64,000 nt of DNA from Trichocoleus sp. FACHB-46 (GTDB taxonomy: Bacteria; Cyanobacteriota; Cyanobacteriia; FACHB-46). The stretch spans positions 124,001-188,000 of the forward strand of contig NZ_JACJOD010000013.1 of NCBI RefSeq assembly GCF_014695385.1. Reading direction: 5' to 3'. Below the pieces are notes generated by a model, which did no database searches, was not told where the DNA came from, and saw only the letters and a program-made list of their open reading frames with translations. The translations under genes were made by a program, and so were the position numbers. How positions within the stretch are numbered: position 1 is the stretch's first letter; every line of letters starts with the position of its first letter. Positions 44,799-55,867 of the stretch are shown in pieces.

Positions 44799-46826
44799 CT
44801 AGAGCCAGTCATCGTCATCCTCGTCCCAGTTGTCATTCTGGTAATTCGGGCCAGAACGGCCTGCACCCACGCCATAGGCAGAGCCAGAACCAGGTCTGCG
44901 GTATGGCGTATCAAAGCTGTCATCGTAATCACGGCGGGAATCACGAGGTGAGTCACCCGTAATTGTCCGGCGGATCGACCCAAAGAAGTCGTCTTCTTCC
45001 TCCTCGGCCTGGGCGTACTGATACGCTTCTCGCTTGAGATTGTACAGTGCATCTTGCAGATTCGCCTGGGCCAAATCCACGCTGCGCTCGTCGTTAGATT
45101 CCAGAGCTTCCCGCAGTTCTTGGATCAAGACTTCGATGCGGCGGCGCTTGTCGCTGGCAAAGTACATGCCATAGTCGAGCGCGACTTGCCGCAACTCTCG
45201 CTCTGCTTCAAAGGTGAGCGCTTCTGAACGGGTTCGCTTCTCGACGCGATCGCGGCGTTGGCGATCAGCATCGGCAAATTGCTCCGCTTCCCGAATCATT
45301 TTCTGCACTTCGGCTTCGCTAAGATTTGAGGCTTCTTGAATAACGATGGTTTGCTCTCGGCCTGTGGTGCGATCGAGCGCGGTCACTTGCAAAATCCCGT
45401 TGGCATCAATATCAAACGATACCTGTACTTGGGGAAGTCCTCTAGGAGCTGGGGGAATGCCATTCAGCTTGAACCGCCCTAGAGATTTGTTATCCGAGGC
45501 CATCTCACGCTCGCCTTGCAGCACATGGATTTCCACCACCGTTTGGTTGTTCTCAGCGGTGGAGAAAATGTCAGACTTGCGAACTGGGATGGTGGTGTTG
45601 CGAGGAATTAGCTTCTTCATCGCTCCAGAAATGGTTTCCAGACCGAGAGAGAGCGGAGTCACATCCAGTAGCAGAATGTCTTTGACTTCTCCCGCCAAGA
45701 TACCTGCTTGAATTGCCGCTCCGACTGCGACTACTTCATCGGGGTTGACGTTCTGGTTGGGTTCGCGATCGATCAAGCCCCGCACCAGTTGTTGCACCAT
45801 CGGAATGCGAGTGGAGCCACCGACTAAAATCACTTCGTCAATATCGCCCGGAGACATGGTGGCATCGGAAAGCGCCCGCTTCACGGGAATTCGTAAGCGA
45901 CTGACTAAATCGCCACACAGTCCCTCAAACAGCGATCGCGTCAGTTTGGTTTCTAGATGCTTAGGGCCATCGGCAGTAGCGGTGATAAAAGGCAAATTGA
46001 TTTCGGTGACGGTAACACCAGACAGTTCAATCTTGGCTTTTTCTGCCGCTTCGGTGAGGCGTTGCAGGGCTTGGCGATCGCGACGTAAATCTACGCCTTC
46101 TTCTTCTAGAAACTGCTCTGCTAGCCAATCGACAATTTTTTTATCAAAGTCATTGCCGCCCAGTTGGGTATCGCCACTGGTGGATTTAACTTCAAACACA
46201 CCCTCCCCAACTTCCAAAATAGATACGTCAAACGTGCCGCCACCCAAATCAAACACCAATACCGTTTGGCTTTGTTGGCGATCTAAACCGTAGGCGAGGG
46301 CTGCAGCGGTGGGTTCGTTGAGAATTCGCAGCACTTCTAAACCCGCAATGCGTCCCGCATCACGAGTGGCTTGGCGTTGGGAGTCGTTGAAGTAAGCGGG
46401 AACGGTAATCACCGCACCCGTCACAGACTCACCCAAGTAGCGTCCTGCATCATCGGCCAACTTCCGCAAAACTTTTGCTGAGATTTCTTCAGCCGCAAAG
46501 TCTTTATCCAGTCGGGGACATTTGATTTTGACGTTGCCGCGATCGTCCTTGCGAATGGTGTAGGGAACTCGCTTAGACTCTGGGCTTAGCTCGGCATATT
46601 GCCGCCCAATGAATCGCTTGACTCCATAAAAGGTGTTTTGTGGATTCAGGACAGCTTGCCGCCGAGCCATTTGCCCGACTAACAATTCGCCTTCTTTGCT
46701 GAAGCCAACCACTGAGGGGGTAGTCCGCATGCCTTCGGCATTAGCAATGACCACTGGCTTTCCGCCCTCCATGACGGCGACCACTGAGTTTGTCGTACCC
46801 AGGTCAATGCCGACTACTTTACCCAT
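44799..46826 (-). CDS. dnaK: Molecular chaperone DnaK (DnaK3-like)
   Basis: 675 residues. The ATPase domain begins [18 protein letters not shown] and includes [14 protein letters not shown] and [15 protein letters not shown]. The substrate-binding domain starts after [13 protein letters not shown]. The C-terminus differs from DnaK2: the lid is followed by an acidic, Asp/Gly/Tyr-rich tail ending in a run of Asp before WL, with no EEVD-like end. Adjacent dnaJ and the tail suggest the cyanobacterial DnaK3 type, which in Synechocystis and Synechococcus is essential and partly membrane-associated. No CIRCE operator was found upstream. Confidence 0.94.
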   Translation of the reverse strand: MGKVVGIDLGTTNSVVAVMEGGKPVVIANAEGMRTTPSVVGFSKEGELLVGQMARRQAVLNPQNTFYGVKRFIGRQYAELSPESKRVPYTIRKDDRGNVKIKCPRLDKDFAAEEISAKVLRKLADDAGRYLGESVTGAVITVPAYFNDSQRQATRDAGRIAGLEVLRILNEPTAAALAYGLDRQQSQTVLVFDLGGGTFDVSILEVGEGVFEVKSTSGDTQLGGNDFDKKIVDWLAEQFLEEEGVDLRRDRQALQRLTEAAEKAKIELSGVTVTEINLPFITATADGPKHLETKLTRSLFEGLCGDLVSRLRIPVKRALSDATMSPGDIDEVILVGGSTRIPMVQQLVRGLIDREPNQNVNPDEVVAVGAAIQAGILAGEVKDILLLDVTPLSLGLETISGAMKKLIPRNTTIPVRKSDIFSTAENNQTVVEIHVLQGEREMASDNKSLGRFKLNGIPPAPRGLPQVQVSFDIDANGILQVTALDRTTGREQTIVIQEASNLSEAEVQKMIREAEQFADADRQRRDRVEKRTRSEALTFEAERELRQVALDYGMYFASDKRRRIEVLIQELREALESNDERSVDLAQANLQDALYNLKREAYQYAQAEEEEDDFFGSIRRTITGDSPRDSRRDYDDSFDTPYRRPGSGSAYGVGAGRSGPNYQNDNWDEDDDDWL

Positions 46827-47093
46827 GCGTTGAAATTCTCCCCGCGTATCTTAACTATTGTTGAGATCATTTGCTGGATTCATTCTATCTTGCTAGCGAG
46901 GCTGCTCAGTGCTAGGGTACCCATCAATCCGTCGATAGACTAGGTTCGGGTTTCCGCCCTATTTCCCCCTCTCTAGGATCGGCTATTTGCGATCGCGTTA
47001 GCTGCCAATCTAAATACAACAAAACAATCTGAAGTTTCAGGACATTATATAGACGCTCCAGGTTGCAAAGTTGCTCAACCACAAGTTGCAACG

Positions 47094-47288
47094 TTAATTA
47101 TTCACTTGTCGTGGATCGTTTGATGGTGGATGGCAGCCTATTTCTTAATCGGTTGCCCGAATGTTAAGCACGCGATCGCGGTTGAGGTCTAACCCTGCCA
47201 CTGTTGAGGCGTGGCAATACTTACATAAATAACTTGCTCGTTGACGTACTTGTTCTTGGACAGCTTCAGGTATTTTGCTGCGAGACAC
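47094..47288 (-). pseudogene. HNH endonuclease remnant (internal deletion plus stop)
   Basis: From GTG 47288 the minus strand reads VSRSKIPEAVQEQVRQRASY, then LCKYCHAS, the entry to an HNH endonuclease with its CxxC pair. The sequence then jumps to AGLDLNRDRVLNIRATD, which resembles the C-terminal end of the same family. A TAA stop follows (47147-47145), and in the same frame EIGCHPPSNDPRQVNN up to TAA at 47094. The whole catalytic middle (about 80-100 residues with the HNH histidines) is missing. The gene is dead as a nuclease. The intact small gene at 47300 is the partner usually found just upstream of such HNH genes. Confidence 0.75.
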
Positions 47289-47299
47289 CCTAGCAGACC

Positions 47300-47569
47300 T
47301 TATTGATTTTGAGTGAGAAAAATGTTGCGAACGGCACGGTTCCCCAAGCTCAAATAGTCATCAATTTTTTCGTAGCAGTCTAACTCCTGCCCTTCTTCGA
47401 CACTGAGTGGAGACTGTTGCTGCTTTACCAACAATTCTTCAATCCAAGTTTGAACGGTCTCAGTAGCTCGAAAAATCGGAATCCCTTCTTCTAACCCAAT
47501 GCGTACAGCTCCGTTTATGGGGAGACTTGCAGGTAGTCGATCGAGTTTTGGCAATAAGGGGATAGTCAC
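47300..47569 (-). CDS. Small protein, usual neighbour of HNH endonuclease genes
   Basis: 89 residues beginning MTIPLLPKLDRLPASLPING, then VRIGLEEGIPIFRATETVQTWIEELL, then EEGQELDCYEKIDDYLSLGNRAVRN. I recall this family of about 90 residues sitting directly upstream of HNH endonuclease genes in many cyanobacteria, in a toxin-antitoxin-like layout; that role is unproven. Here the HNH gene 12 bases downstream is degraded, while this gene is full length with good coding character. Confidence 0.75.
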   Translation of the reverse strand: MTIPLLPKLDRLPASLPINGAVRIGLEEGIPIFRATETVQTWIEELLVKQQQSPLSVEEGQELDCYEKIDDYLSLGNRAVRNIFLTQNQ

Positions 47570-47786
47570 GGCAAGTACGAGTGTCAGGCTGTAGAGCGAT
47601 TATATCGTTGGCCAAAGTAAGGTAAGCGATCACTCATCCCAGCCCTCTGAGGGATAGCCTGCCTGTGCAGCGATCAGCGACCAGAGGGTAGAAAACAGCA
47701 ATCGTGGTCATTAACTTTACTGAGACTTCAAAATGTAACGGTTTGCAACGTATAATGAGGAGCGGGAAACCGTTAAAAAATTCTGA

Positions 47787-49229
<1,443 letters not shown>

Positions 49230-49260
49230 CCTGCGACGTTAGCGAAGCGCCCCGAAGGAC

Positions 49261-50187
49261 ATGCTGCAACTGCCTGATTCCCCTCGTGTGAGAACTCTGG
49301 CCTCTTTAGAGGAGTCCTACGAATTTTGCCGCCAAATTACGGCAAAGTATTCTAAAACCTTTTACCTCGGCACGCTCTTGATGCCAGAGGCAAAGCGTCG
49401 TGCAATCTGGGCAATTTATGTCTGGTGCCGTCGCACTGACGAGCTAGTCGATGGGCCACAGGCAGCCCAGACGACGCCAGAAACGCTTGATCGCTGGGAG
49501 CAGCAATTAGAGTCAGTTTTTGCGGGACATCCGTTGGAAGACCCCGATGTCGCCTTAGTGGATACCTTAGAGCGGTTTCCCCAGGATATTCAGCCGTTCC
49601 GCGACATGATTGCGGGGCAGCAGATGGATTTGTATCGCAGCCGCTATGAGACGTTTGAAGAGCTAAATCTTTATTGCTATCGAGTCGCAGGTACAGTTGG
49701 GCTGATGTCTACAGCGGTGATGGGCGTAGACACCACCTATCGCACCGCTCCTTGGGACCGCAACACGCCTCAAGGACCGATTGAAGAAGCGATCGCCCTA
49801 GGGGTAGCAAACCAGCTCACCAATATTCTGCGTGATGTGGGTGAAGATGCACGGCGCGGCAGAATCTATTTGCCTTTAGAAGACTTAGCCTTATTCAACT
49901 ACACCGAGCAAGATCTATTTAATGGGGTCGTAGATGAGCGCTGGCGAGGATTGATGCGCTTCCAGATTCAGCGGGCCCGCAAGTTTTATGCCCAAGCAGA
50001 AAGAGGCATTAGTCGGCTCAGTCCTGATGCTCGCTGGCCAGTTTGGGCAGCCACAGGACTCTATAGCCAAATTCTCAACGCGATCGAAAGTAACCAGTAC
50101 GATGTGTTTCAGCAGCGGGCTTACGTTAGAGGCCCTCGGAAACTAATGTGCCTGCCAGTTGCTTGGTTACGCTCTAAGGCGCTCTAA
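49261..50187 (+). CDS. crtB: 15-cis-phytoene synthase
   Basis: 308 residues. The two Asp-rich substrate motifs are visible: YVWCRRTDELVDGP near residue 60 and NILRDVGEDARRGRIYLP near residue 185. These bind the Mg-diphosphates of two geranylgeranyl-PP molecules, which are joined to phytoene, the first carotenoid step. It is cotranscribed with pds upstream. A terminator hairpin follows. Confidence 0.97.
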   Translation: MLQLPDSPRVRTLASLEESYEFCRQITAKYSKTFYLGTLLMPEAKRRAIWAIYVWCRRTDELVDGPQAAQTTPETLDRWEQQLESVFAGHPLEDPDVALVDTLERFPQDIQPFRDMIAGQQMDLYRSRYETFEELNLYCYRVAGTVGLMSTAVMGVDTTYRTAPWDRNTPQGPIEEAIALGVANQLTNILRDVGEDARRGRIYLPLEDLALFNYTEQDLFNGVVDERWRGLMRFQIQRARKFYAQAERGISRLSPDARWPVWAATGLYSQILNAIESNQYDVFQQRAYVRGPRKLMCLPVAWLRSKAL

Positions 50188-50207
50188 ATTATTCTTTTTC
50201 TGTGCTT

Positions 50208-50242
50208 TAGATCACACTACAGTTGTGATCTACTTTTGTTTT
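50208..50242 (+). terminator. Terminator of the pds-crtB operon
   Basis: TAGATCACA (50208-50216) pairs with TGTGATCTA (50224-50232) over 9 bp, followed by CTTTTGTTTT. It is 21 bases after the crtB stop. The remaining bases to 50491 hold nothing recognisable beyond the presumed EAL gene promoter. Confidence 0.85.
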
Positions 50243-50491
50243 CACGGTTTACAGGCTCGTGATTCTGGCTATGATGGGGATGTCTGTGCGAGAGGCAGAA
50301 CTAGCAACGGCAGGCTAGAGCTTTCCTGAAGTAGTGACGTTGGCGATTTCTGCCGTTTTCCTCAAAAAGCGTCTTTATTGTTTGTTAATTGTGTTTTTTA
50401 ACACTCTTCAAAAGCAATTGATTCGCTTACGTTAAAGGACGATTGTTGCCTCATACAAGGATAGTGCGTAACGCAAGGGAAGATCCGAGTA

Positions 50492-51640
50492 GTGCGTGAT
50501 ACCAGCCTACTAACCGAAGTGCTCCACCTGGTGGTTCAACCGAATGACACAGAAGCGCATGCCTTCTTCTGTGAGCTAGGCTTGCAACCGATTCCTGATG
50601 TTCCACAACTGCTCTGCTTGGTGCTCGATGAAAGCCAACTCCGAGGAGTTTTTTGCCAAATCAGCCAGAGGCTCTCGGAAACTGGACAAGCCGATTCTCG
50701 CTTTATTCTGACGCGATCGCCCCTCCAGTCGAAAGCACTATTGATTGAATTTCTGCACGCTCAACCGCTGAGCAGTGTTACGGTGCCGATCAAGCATCAA
50801 TGGTTTTTTCAAGCCTTAGCCGATCGCGCTTTTGTCTTTAAGTATCAGCCCATTTATAACTTGGCTTCCGGCGAGGTGCTGGCTTATGAATGTTTGGCGC
50901 GGGCGGTGCAGGGTCAAGGTCAATACTTCAATGGCAAACAGATTTTAGATGCGGCCCTCTCAACTCATTGCACCCATGAATTTGATGAGCTGGCTCGTGA
51001 AACTTGCATCAATGCGATCGCGCAGGTAAGCAATGGCCAAACCTTTTTTATCAACGTGCTCCCCAACGCCATTTTGCAAGGGCCTAAATCTTTAGAGCGC
51101 AATTTGCAACAAGTTCTGGCTCTAGGGTTGCAACCACAGCAGATTGTTTTCGAGTTAACCGAAGTAGAAGCGCTGATTCAACATCCAGACCTCTCACGCT
51201 TAATTCATCAAATTCGAGACTACGGGTTTGGAGTCGCCATTGATGACTTAGGGGGGCAAGTTGCGATCGATCATTATTTCATGGCTCTCCACCCGGATGT
51301 GATCAAGCTAGATCGTCAGCTCGTGCAAGGTTGCAGCCGCCATCCAGTCCAGCAAATTCTGCTCAAGAGCCTTCTTTACTCAGCCCACGAAATGGGCATT
51401 TTAGTCGTGGCCGAGGGTTTGGAAACGGCTGAAGATATTGCTTTTTGTCGGGATCTAGGCGTTGATTTTGGTCAAGGCTTTGGGCTAGCTAAACCCGAAG
51501 TGACACTGCAACAGCAGAGATTGGATATTTCTAGTTTTTGTCCTCTGATCAATCGCCGACCCGCGATCGCGCCTCTATTTGCTGCTAAGCTAGCCGCATT
51601 TAACAGCCGCCAACCCCGCCTTACCCATGCCATTAGCTAA
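50492..51640 (+). CDS. EAL domain protein (c-di-GMP phosphodiesterase-like)
   Basis: 382 residues from GTG 50492. The first ~110 residues are an unassigned N-terminal domain. The EAL domain runs from about 110 to 345: LAYECLAR in place of the EALLR motif, FINVLPNAIL, FELTEVEAL, AIDDLGG, VIKLDRQLV, VVAEGLETAED and GQGFGLAKP. Metal and catalytic residues (E, N, ELTE, DD, K, EGLE, Q) are all present, so hydrolysis of c-di-GMP is plausible. There is no GGDEF domain. It is likely cotranscribed with the gene 21 bases downstream. Confidence 0.88.
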   Translation: MRDTSLLTEVLHLVVQPNDTEAHAFFCELGLQPIPDVPQLLCLVLDESQLRGVFCQISQRLSETGQADSRFILTRSPLQSKALLIEFLHAQPLSSVTVPIKHQWFFQALADRAFVFKYQPIYNLASGEVLAYECLARAVQGQGQYFNGKQILDAALSTHCTHEFDELARETCINAIAQVSNGQTFFINVLPNAILQGPKSLERNLQQVLALGLQPQQIVFELTEVEALIQHPDLSRLIHQIRDYGFGVAIDDLGGQVAIDHYFMALHPDVIKLDRQLVQGCSRHPVQQILLKSLLYSAHEMGILVVAEGLETAEDIAFCRDLGVDFGQGFGLAKPEVTLQQQRLDISSFCPLINRRPAIAPLFAAKLAAFNSRQPRLTHAIS

Positions 51641-51660
51641 TTGGTAACTGGCAGCTCTAG

Positions 51661-52122
51661 ATGGCCCTCCGAGGTTGCATTAAGGCCCCTCCAGCTTGCA
51701 TAGTAGATGGAGTCCAAGCCCTGCGACGATTCATGCAACTCGAATTTGTGCCTGTTGAAGATTTTTATTTCGCTCTCACCTTAGCGGTTCGTACTCTCGA
51801 GGATATCCCCGATCCAGGGCTCATTGAGCAAATGCGATCGCGCCTTCAGGAAAAGTTTGGTCAGCCTTCGACCGTTGCCGCAGCGAAACAAAATACGTTT
51901 AACTACGTGTTTCGAGTGCATAACTACGACAACAGTCCTGCCAATCAACTAATCGTCTCTGTGGCAGACTGGCAAGATAAATTACGTCTCAGCAGCGACT
52001 ATGGCTGGACCTTAGATGCCGAGCGCAAACCGATCCGCACCGAATGGTTTGACCGCCGTCCAGAATTTTGTCAACAACTGCGATCGCACCTACAAGAGTG
52101 GCTAAAGGTACCCATTGGTTGA
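51661..52122 (+). CDS. Conserved hypothetical protein
   Basis: 153 residues at the first ATG; an internal ATG at 51736 (MQLEFVPVEDFYFALTLAV) may be the true start, since residues 1-25 look unlike a conserved region. Later motifs: RSRLQEKFGQPSTVAAA, FNYVFRVHNYDNSPANQLIVSV, and WFDRRPEFCQQLRSHLQEWL. The soluble alpha/beta pattern is not one I can assign. It follows the EAL gene closely. Confidence 0.6.
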   Translation: MALRGCIKAPPACIVDGVQALRRFMQLEFVPVEDFYFALTLAVRTLEDIPDPGLIEQMRSRLQEKFGQPSTVAAAKQNTFNYVFRVHNYDNSPANQLIVSVADWQDKLRLSSDYGWTLDAERKPIRTEWFDRRPEFCQQLRSHLQEWLKVPIG

Positions 52123-52190
52123 AATCAACTGCTGGTAAGCCTCAAAACCAGGGCGATCGGTAGGGGTAGATTGTCTGCCCTCGAAAATGA

Positions 52191-52217
52191 AAGGGCACCT
52201 ACAAGAGGTGCCCCTAC
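52191..52217 (-). repeat. 27-base palindromic repeat, copy 2
   Basis: Read on the minus strand it begins GTAGGGGCACCTC and ends GTAGGTGCCCTT, matching the copy at 33618-33644 at 24 of 27 positions. The 8-bp perfect stem GGGCACCT / AGGTGCCC is inside. It lies between the 51661 gene and the opposite-strand SLH gene and may also act as a terminator stem. Confidence 0.8.
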
Positions 52218-52259
52218 TAGCTTCATTCTTTCAATCGGCAGTTCTTAGCCAGAACTTAT

Positions 52260-54080
52260 TTAGCGAGAGGGAGCCTGACCAGGGGTGCGGCCACCTTCGT
52301 CATTGCTGCCACCACGGGGGCTAGAGTTGCCTGGATCGCAACCCTCGGCACCGTTACCAATGCCTTGGTTACAGTTTTGCTTGCCCTCTTTCTCGTCGTC
52401 TTGCTCTTGAGTCTGAGTTTCTTGCTCAGTTTCGGTCTCTTGCTCAGTTTCGGTCTCTTGCTCGGTTTGAGTTTCAGTTTGGGTGGTGCCCTGCTGAATC
52501 ACATAGGGAGAAGAGAAGCTTTGAGCTTTACCTGTGCTAACCAAAGCTTGGTACAAGAACGCACAAACTTCTGCGCGAGTTGCTACGCGGTTGAGTTCTA
52601 AGCGATTGGTGTTGGGATAGTTGATCACGATTCCCCGCTCGGTCAGGGCCGCGATTAGCGTCCGGACATCAGCAGGAATAGTAGCTGCATCCCCATAACC
52701 TTGCAGCAAGGTTGCAACAGTGCTGGTGCTGCTGACGGAGGTGTAGTTTAAGCCTCTGGCTAAGGCTACCAACACATCCAGACGAGTCAGACGAGCAGTG
52801 GGGTTGAAGAGGCGATCGCTATCAGCACCAAAGAAGCCCATCGAGTAAGCTTCGCGAACAGCGGTGTAACCCCAATAACTAGTGGAGACATCACGAAACT
52901 CAATGGCTTCGCGAACGGCTCTTTGGTCAAAGGCTTTGCGCAACACTGCGGCAAATTGAGCCTTAGTAACTGCTTCGCTAGGACGGAAGGTATTGTCCGG
53001 GAAGCCCTCAACAATATTCTGTTGAGCCAAGCGAGCGATGAACTCATAGGCCCAGTAGCTACGAGAAACATCCGTAAAGCTACCTTGGGTAGTGCTGGTC
53101 GTGGTTTGCTGACCACCGGTTTGCTGGCCAGTAGAAGTAGTACCTTGGCCAGTAGTAGATTGGCTGGTTAGGCGAGCCATTAGAGTTTGGGTGGCAGCTT
53201 GGTCGAATGCCAATACTGAGCCAGTCGCGTTGGTACGATATACCCAAACTTCCTCGGAGCTGGCTACAACTACTCGGAAACCAGGAACATCACCAGGAGT
53301 GCAGGTAGATGCAGTGCCAGGAACACCTAAGCAGCTATCAGACCAAGTCTCTTGTTGGACGGAAACCACCCGCAGTTGAGTCGCTTGGACTTGGCTACGA
53401 GCCGTGATCGCTTGGTATACAGAGGTGGCGATCGCTTGAGTAAATCTAACTTGGCTGCTGCTAGATTGCGTAGTTGTGGTGGTTTGACGAGTTTCAGTAG
53501 TTTGAGTGGAACTGGTAGTCTGACTCGCAACGGTCCGAGTTGCAGCCTCGTCATACACAACTTGAGAGCCAGTGGCATTGGTGCGGAAGACCCAAGTTTT
53601 GTTATCACCTTCTACAAAAACCCGGTAGCCTGGAACGATCGCCTGGGTGCAACCAACACCAGCACCCCCCAGACCCAAACAACCATCGGACCACTCTACT
53701 CTCTCTGCTCTAGCGATTCGCAGGCTAGCAAGTGATATCTTCTGGCTGGTAGAGATTTGTTGGAGGATAGTTCTGGAAGCGCCTTCAGATAGTTCGACTT
53801 CCTCGCCACCATCGTCATCGCCATCATCGTCGTCGCTATCGTCGTCTCCACCATCATCGTCGCTGTCATCGTCACCATCATCACTATCGTCGTCGTCATC
53901 GTCTGACTGACTGATGAGCAACTCGCCAGACTGCTCTGTGGAAAGCTGTTGGCTAGTAACAGGTGAATTCGTGGCCTCAGCTTCCGAAGTTACAGCATTT
54001 GCTGGAGCAAAAGCAGTCATCGACAAAATCGTGGCAGCCAAAAATAGCTTGCCCAAAGAGGCCAAAATGCCTTGATTCAT
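52260..54080 (-). CDS. Exported SLH-domain protein with Asp-rich segment and duplicated domain
   Basis: 606 residues. Signal-like N-terminus (LFLAATILSMTAFAPANAV). Residues ~60-100 are almost only Asp, Ser and Gly with Glu at the end. Two copies of a ~90-residue unit follow, each ending WSDxCLGxxG..CT...PGxRVxV..W.xRTNATGSxxxxD. S-layer homology repeats lie at about 335-510 (DVSRSYWAYEFIARLAQQNIVEGF, FRPSEAVTKAQFAAVLRKAF). The tail is Thr/Glu/Gln repeats and then a Gly/Arg/Pro-rich end. SLH modules bind peptidoglycan-linked polysaccharide; in cyanobacteria they often anchor outer-membrane proteins. The Asp run could bind calcium. Confidence 0.88.
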   Translation of the reverse strand: MNQGILASLGKLFLAATILSMTAFAPANAVTSEAEATNSPVTSQQLSTEQSGELLISQSDDDDDDSDDGDDDSDDDGGDDDSDDDDGDDDGGEEVELSEGASRTILQQISTSQKISLASLRIARAERVEWSDGCLGLGGAGVGCTQAIVPGYRVFVEGDNKTWVFRTNATGSQVVYDEAATRTVASQTTSSTQTTETRQTTTTTQSSSSQVRFTQAIATSVYQAITARSQVQATQLRVVSVQQETWSDSCLGVPGTASTCTPGDVPGFRVVVASSEEVWVYRTNATGSVLAFDQAATQTLMARLTSQSTTGQGTTSTGQQTGGQQTTTSTTQGSFTDVSRSYWAYEFIARLAQQNIVEGFPDNTFRPSEAVTKAQFAAVLRKAFDQRAVREAIEFRDVSTSYWGYTAVREAYSMGFFGADSDRLFNPTARLTRLDVLVALARGLNYTSVSSTSTVATLLQGYGDAATIPADVRTLIAALTERGIVINYPNTNRLELNRVATRAEVCAFLYQALVSTGKAQSFSSPYVIQQGTTQTETQTEQETETEQETETEQETQTQEQDDEKEGKQNCNQGIGNGAEGCDPGNSSPRGGSNDEGGRTPGQAPSR

Positions 54081-54225
54081 AGATCCTCACACTCACGTAA
54101 ACGGTTAAAGAGACGGTTTTTAATTGGTATATGTTCCCTGATTGATGCCTTAGAGGTCTTTATGGCTGAGCGTAGGCCAAAAAATATATGATGAACGAAG
54201 ACTATTTACAAATCTTAAGAAGATA

Positions 54226-55137
54226 GTGGGAATGACCCAGCAGTTAACAAAGACCAATATTTTTGAAAAACTGACTTGGACTTGGCGCGGCTACCCGATC
54301 CAGTACACCGTCATGGGCACTGGACGCCCACTGGTGCTGATTCATGGTTTCGGAGCCTCCATTGGCCATTGGCGCAACAATATTCCAGTTTTGGCAGCGG
54401 GTGGCTATCGAGTGTTTGCCTTGGATCTACTGGGGTTTGGTGGCTCGGCCAAGCCAGATATTGGATACAACTTAGAACTTTGGCAAGTGCTGCTCAAAGA
54501 CTTTTGGGAAGAGCAGATTCAGCAACCTGCTGTTTTTGTGGGTAACTCCATTGGTGGCTTACTGAGCTTAATGGTGCTGGCTAATCATCCCGAAATTGCT
54601 GCTGGAGGCGTGCTGCTCAATTGTGCGGGAGGGCTAAATCATCGCCCCGATGAACTGGTGCTGCCCTTGCGCTTGATTATGGCTACTTTTACCAAACTGG
54701 TCAGTTCTCCCCAATTTGGTCCGTTTTTGTTTAACCGAGTTCGCCAAAAACATCGCATTCGGAACACGTTGCGTCAGGTTTATCGCAATGCTGAAGCGGT
54801 GACGGATGAACTCGTAGACTTGCTTTATGCCCCATCCTGCGACGAAGGTGCCCAACGGGTCTTTGCGTCTATTCTGACGGCCCCTCCTGGCCCTACTCCC
54901 ACAGAATTGCTGCCCCAAGTCCAGTGCCCCTTGCTGGTGCTCTGGGGAGAACGTGACCCTTGGACTCCGATCAGAGGAGCAGAGGTTTACCGGAAGCTGA
55001 GCGATCGCGAACCTGGGGAAGACGTGCCTCCAGTGCGTTTTGTCGCCATTCCTGACACAGGCCACTGCCCACACGATGAGCGACCAGAAGTGGTGAATGC
55101 TCTAATTTTGGATTGGCTCGCAGAAACGGCTTTGTAA
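54226..55137 (+). CDS. Alpha/beta fold hydrolase
   Basis: About 303 residues (GTG 54226; ATG 54232 is also a good start). Typical hydrolase features: oxyanion loop LVLIHGFGASIGHWRNN, nucleophile in VGNSIGGLL (GxSxG), acid in LVLWGERDPWTPI and histidine in DTGHCPHDERPE near the end. This sub-family resembles cyanobacterial and plant pheophytinase-like or haloalkane-dehalogenase-like hydrolases. The substrate is not determined. Cytoplasmic or membrane-peripheral, no signal peptide. The acetyltransferase gene begins 20 bases downstream. Confidence 0.88.
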   Translation: MGMTQQLTKTNIFEKLTWTWRGYPIQYTVMGTGRPLVLIHGFGASIGHWRNNIPVLAAGGYRVFALDLLGFGGSAKPDIGYNLELWQVLLKDFWEEQIQQPAVFVGNSIGGLLSLMVLANHPEIAAGGVLLNCAGGLNHRPDELVLPLRLIMATFTKLVSSPQFGPFLFNRVRQKHRIRNTLRQVYRNAEAVTDELVDLLYAPSCDEGAQRVFASILTAPPGPTPTELLPQVQCPLLVLWGERDPWTPIRGAEVYRKLSDREPGEDVPPVRFVAIPDTGHCPHDERPEVVNALILDWLAETAL

Positions 55138-55157
55138 ACTCATGCCCTGGAAAACTC

Positions 55158-55670
55158 ATGACGGTCTTTGAAACGCCACGCCTGCTTTTACGACAATTCA
55201 CTCAGGATGACGTGGATGACCTCGCGGCGATGTATGCTGACCCTGCTGTCATGACCTTTCTGGGTGGGGTTCGCTCTTACGAGACCACACAGCAGCATAT
55301 TGAGCGCATCATCCAAAACTATCGGGAATACGGTTTTGGGCTGTGGGCGGCGATCCATAAGGGCGATCGCCGATTAATAGGTCGTTGTGGGCTGATTCCT
55401 CAGACCATTGAGGGACAAGGCCAAGTTGAGATTGGCTATTTGCTTGCCCACGCTTATTGGGGGCAGGGATTGGCGACGGAAGCAGCTACGGCGATTCGAG
55501 ATTATGGGTTCAATACGGTGGGGTGCGATCGCTTGATTTCTCTGATCGATCCTCACAATTTGGCTTCGCAGCAGGTGGCGCTGCGAGTGGGTTTAACGTA
55601 TGAAAAAGATGTGATTTTGTCGGACAAGCCGATTCGGGTTTATGCCATTTATAAGCCTGCTGACTCTTAG
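55158..55670 (+). CDS. GNAT family N-acetyltransferase (RimJ/RimL-like)
   Basis: 170 residues from ATG 55158 (MTVFETPRLLLRQF); the frame is open 15 codons earlier. It has the RimJ-type start TPRLLLRQFTQDDVDDL, and the acetyl-CoA loop in VEIGYLLAHAYWGQGLATEAA (Q/RxxGxG/A type, here QGLA), followed by CDRLISLIDPHNLASQ. It would acetylate an amino group on a protein N-terminus or small molecule. Probably in one transcript with the hydrolase before it. Confidence 0.9.
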   Translation: MTVFETPRLLLRQFTQDDVDDLAAMYADPAVMTFLGGVRSYETTQQHIERIIQNYREYGFGLWAAIHKGDRRLIGRCGLIPQTIEGQGQVEIGYLLAHAYWGQGLATEAATAIRDYGFNTVGCDRLISLIDPHNLASQQVALRVGLTYEKDVILSDKPIRVYAIYKPADS

Positions 55671-55867
55671 CATTGTTTAAGCTAGTTGAAACCGAACCTT
55701 TGGGGGTAAACGCTTCCAAACCCTCGCTGAAGGACGGTTGCGTCCCTCAGGCTCCCTCAAAAAGTGTGCTCGGGTTTTCGCGAACTTCTCTCTGTGATGG
55801 GATGCGGGCGATCGCTTTTGATTGTGTAATGAGGGGCGAGTGGTGACGGTTGCAACAGGAGGGAACG

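Noticed and set aside
46890-46920. Possible CIRCE (HrcA operator) upstream of dnaK
   Set aside because: Only one half-site-like AGTGCTAG is present; the inverted partner at 9-base spacing is missing.
52365-53910. Several plus-strand frames within 52260-54080
   Set aside because: They are low-complexity shadows of the opposite-strand SLH protein's Asp- and Thr/Gln-rich codons.
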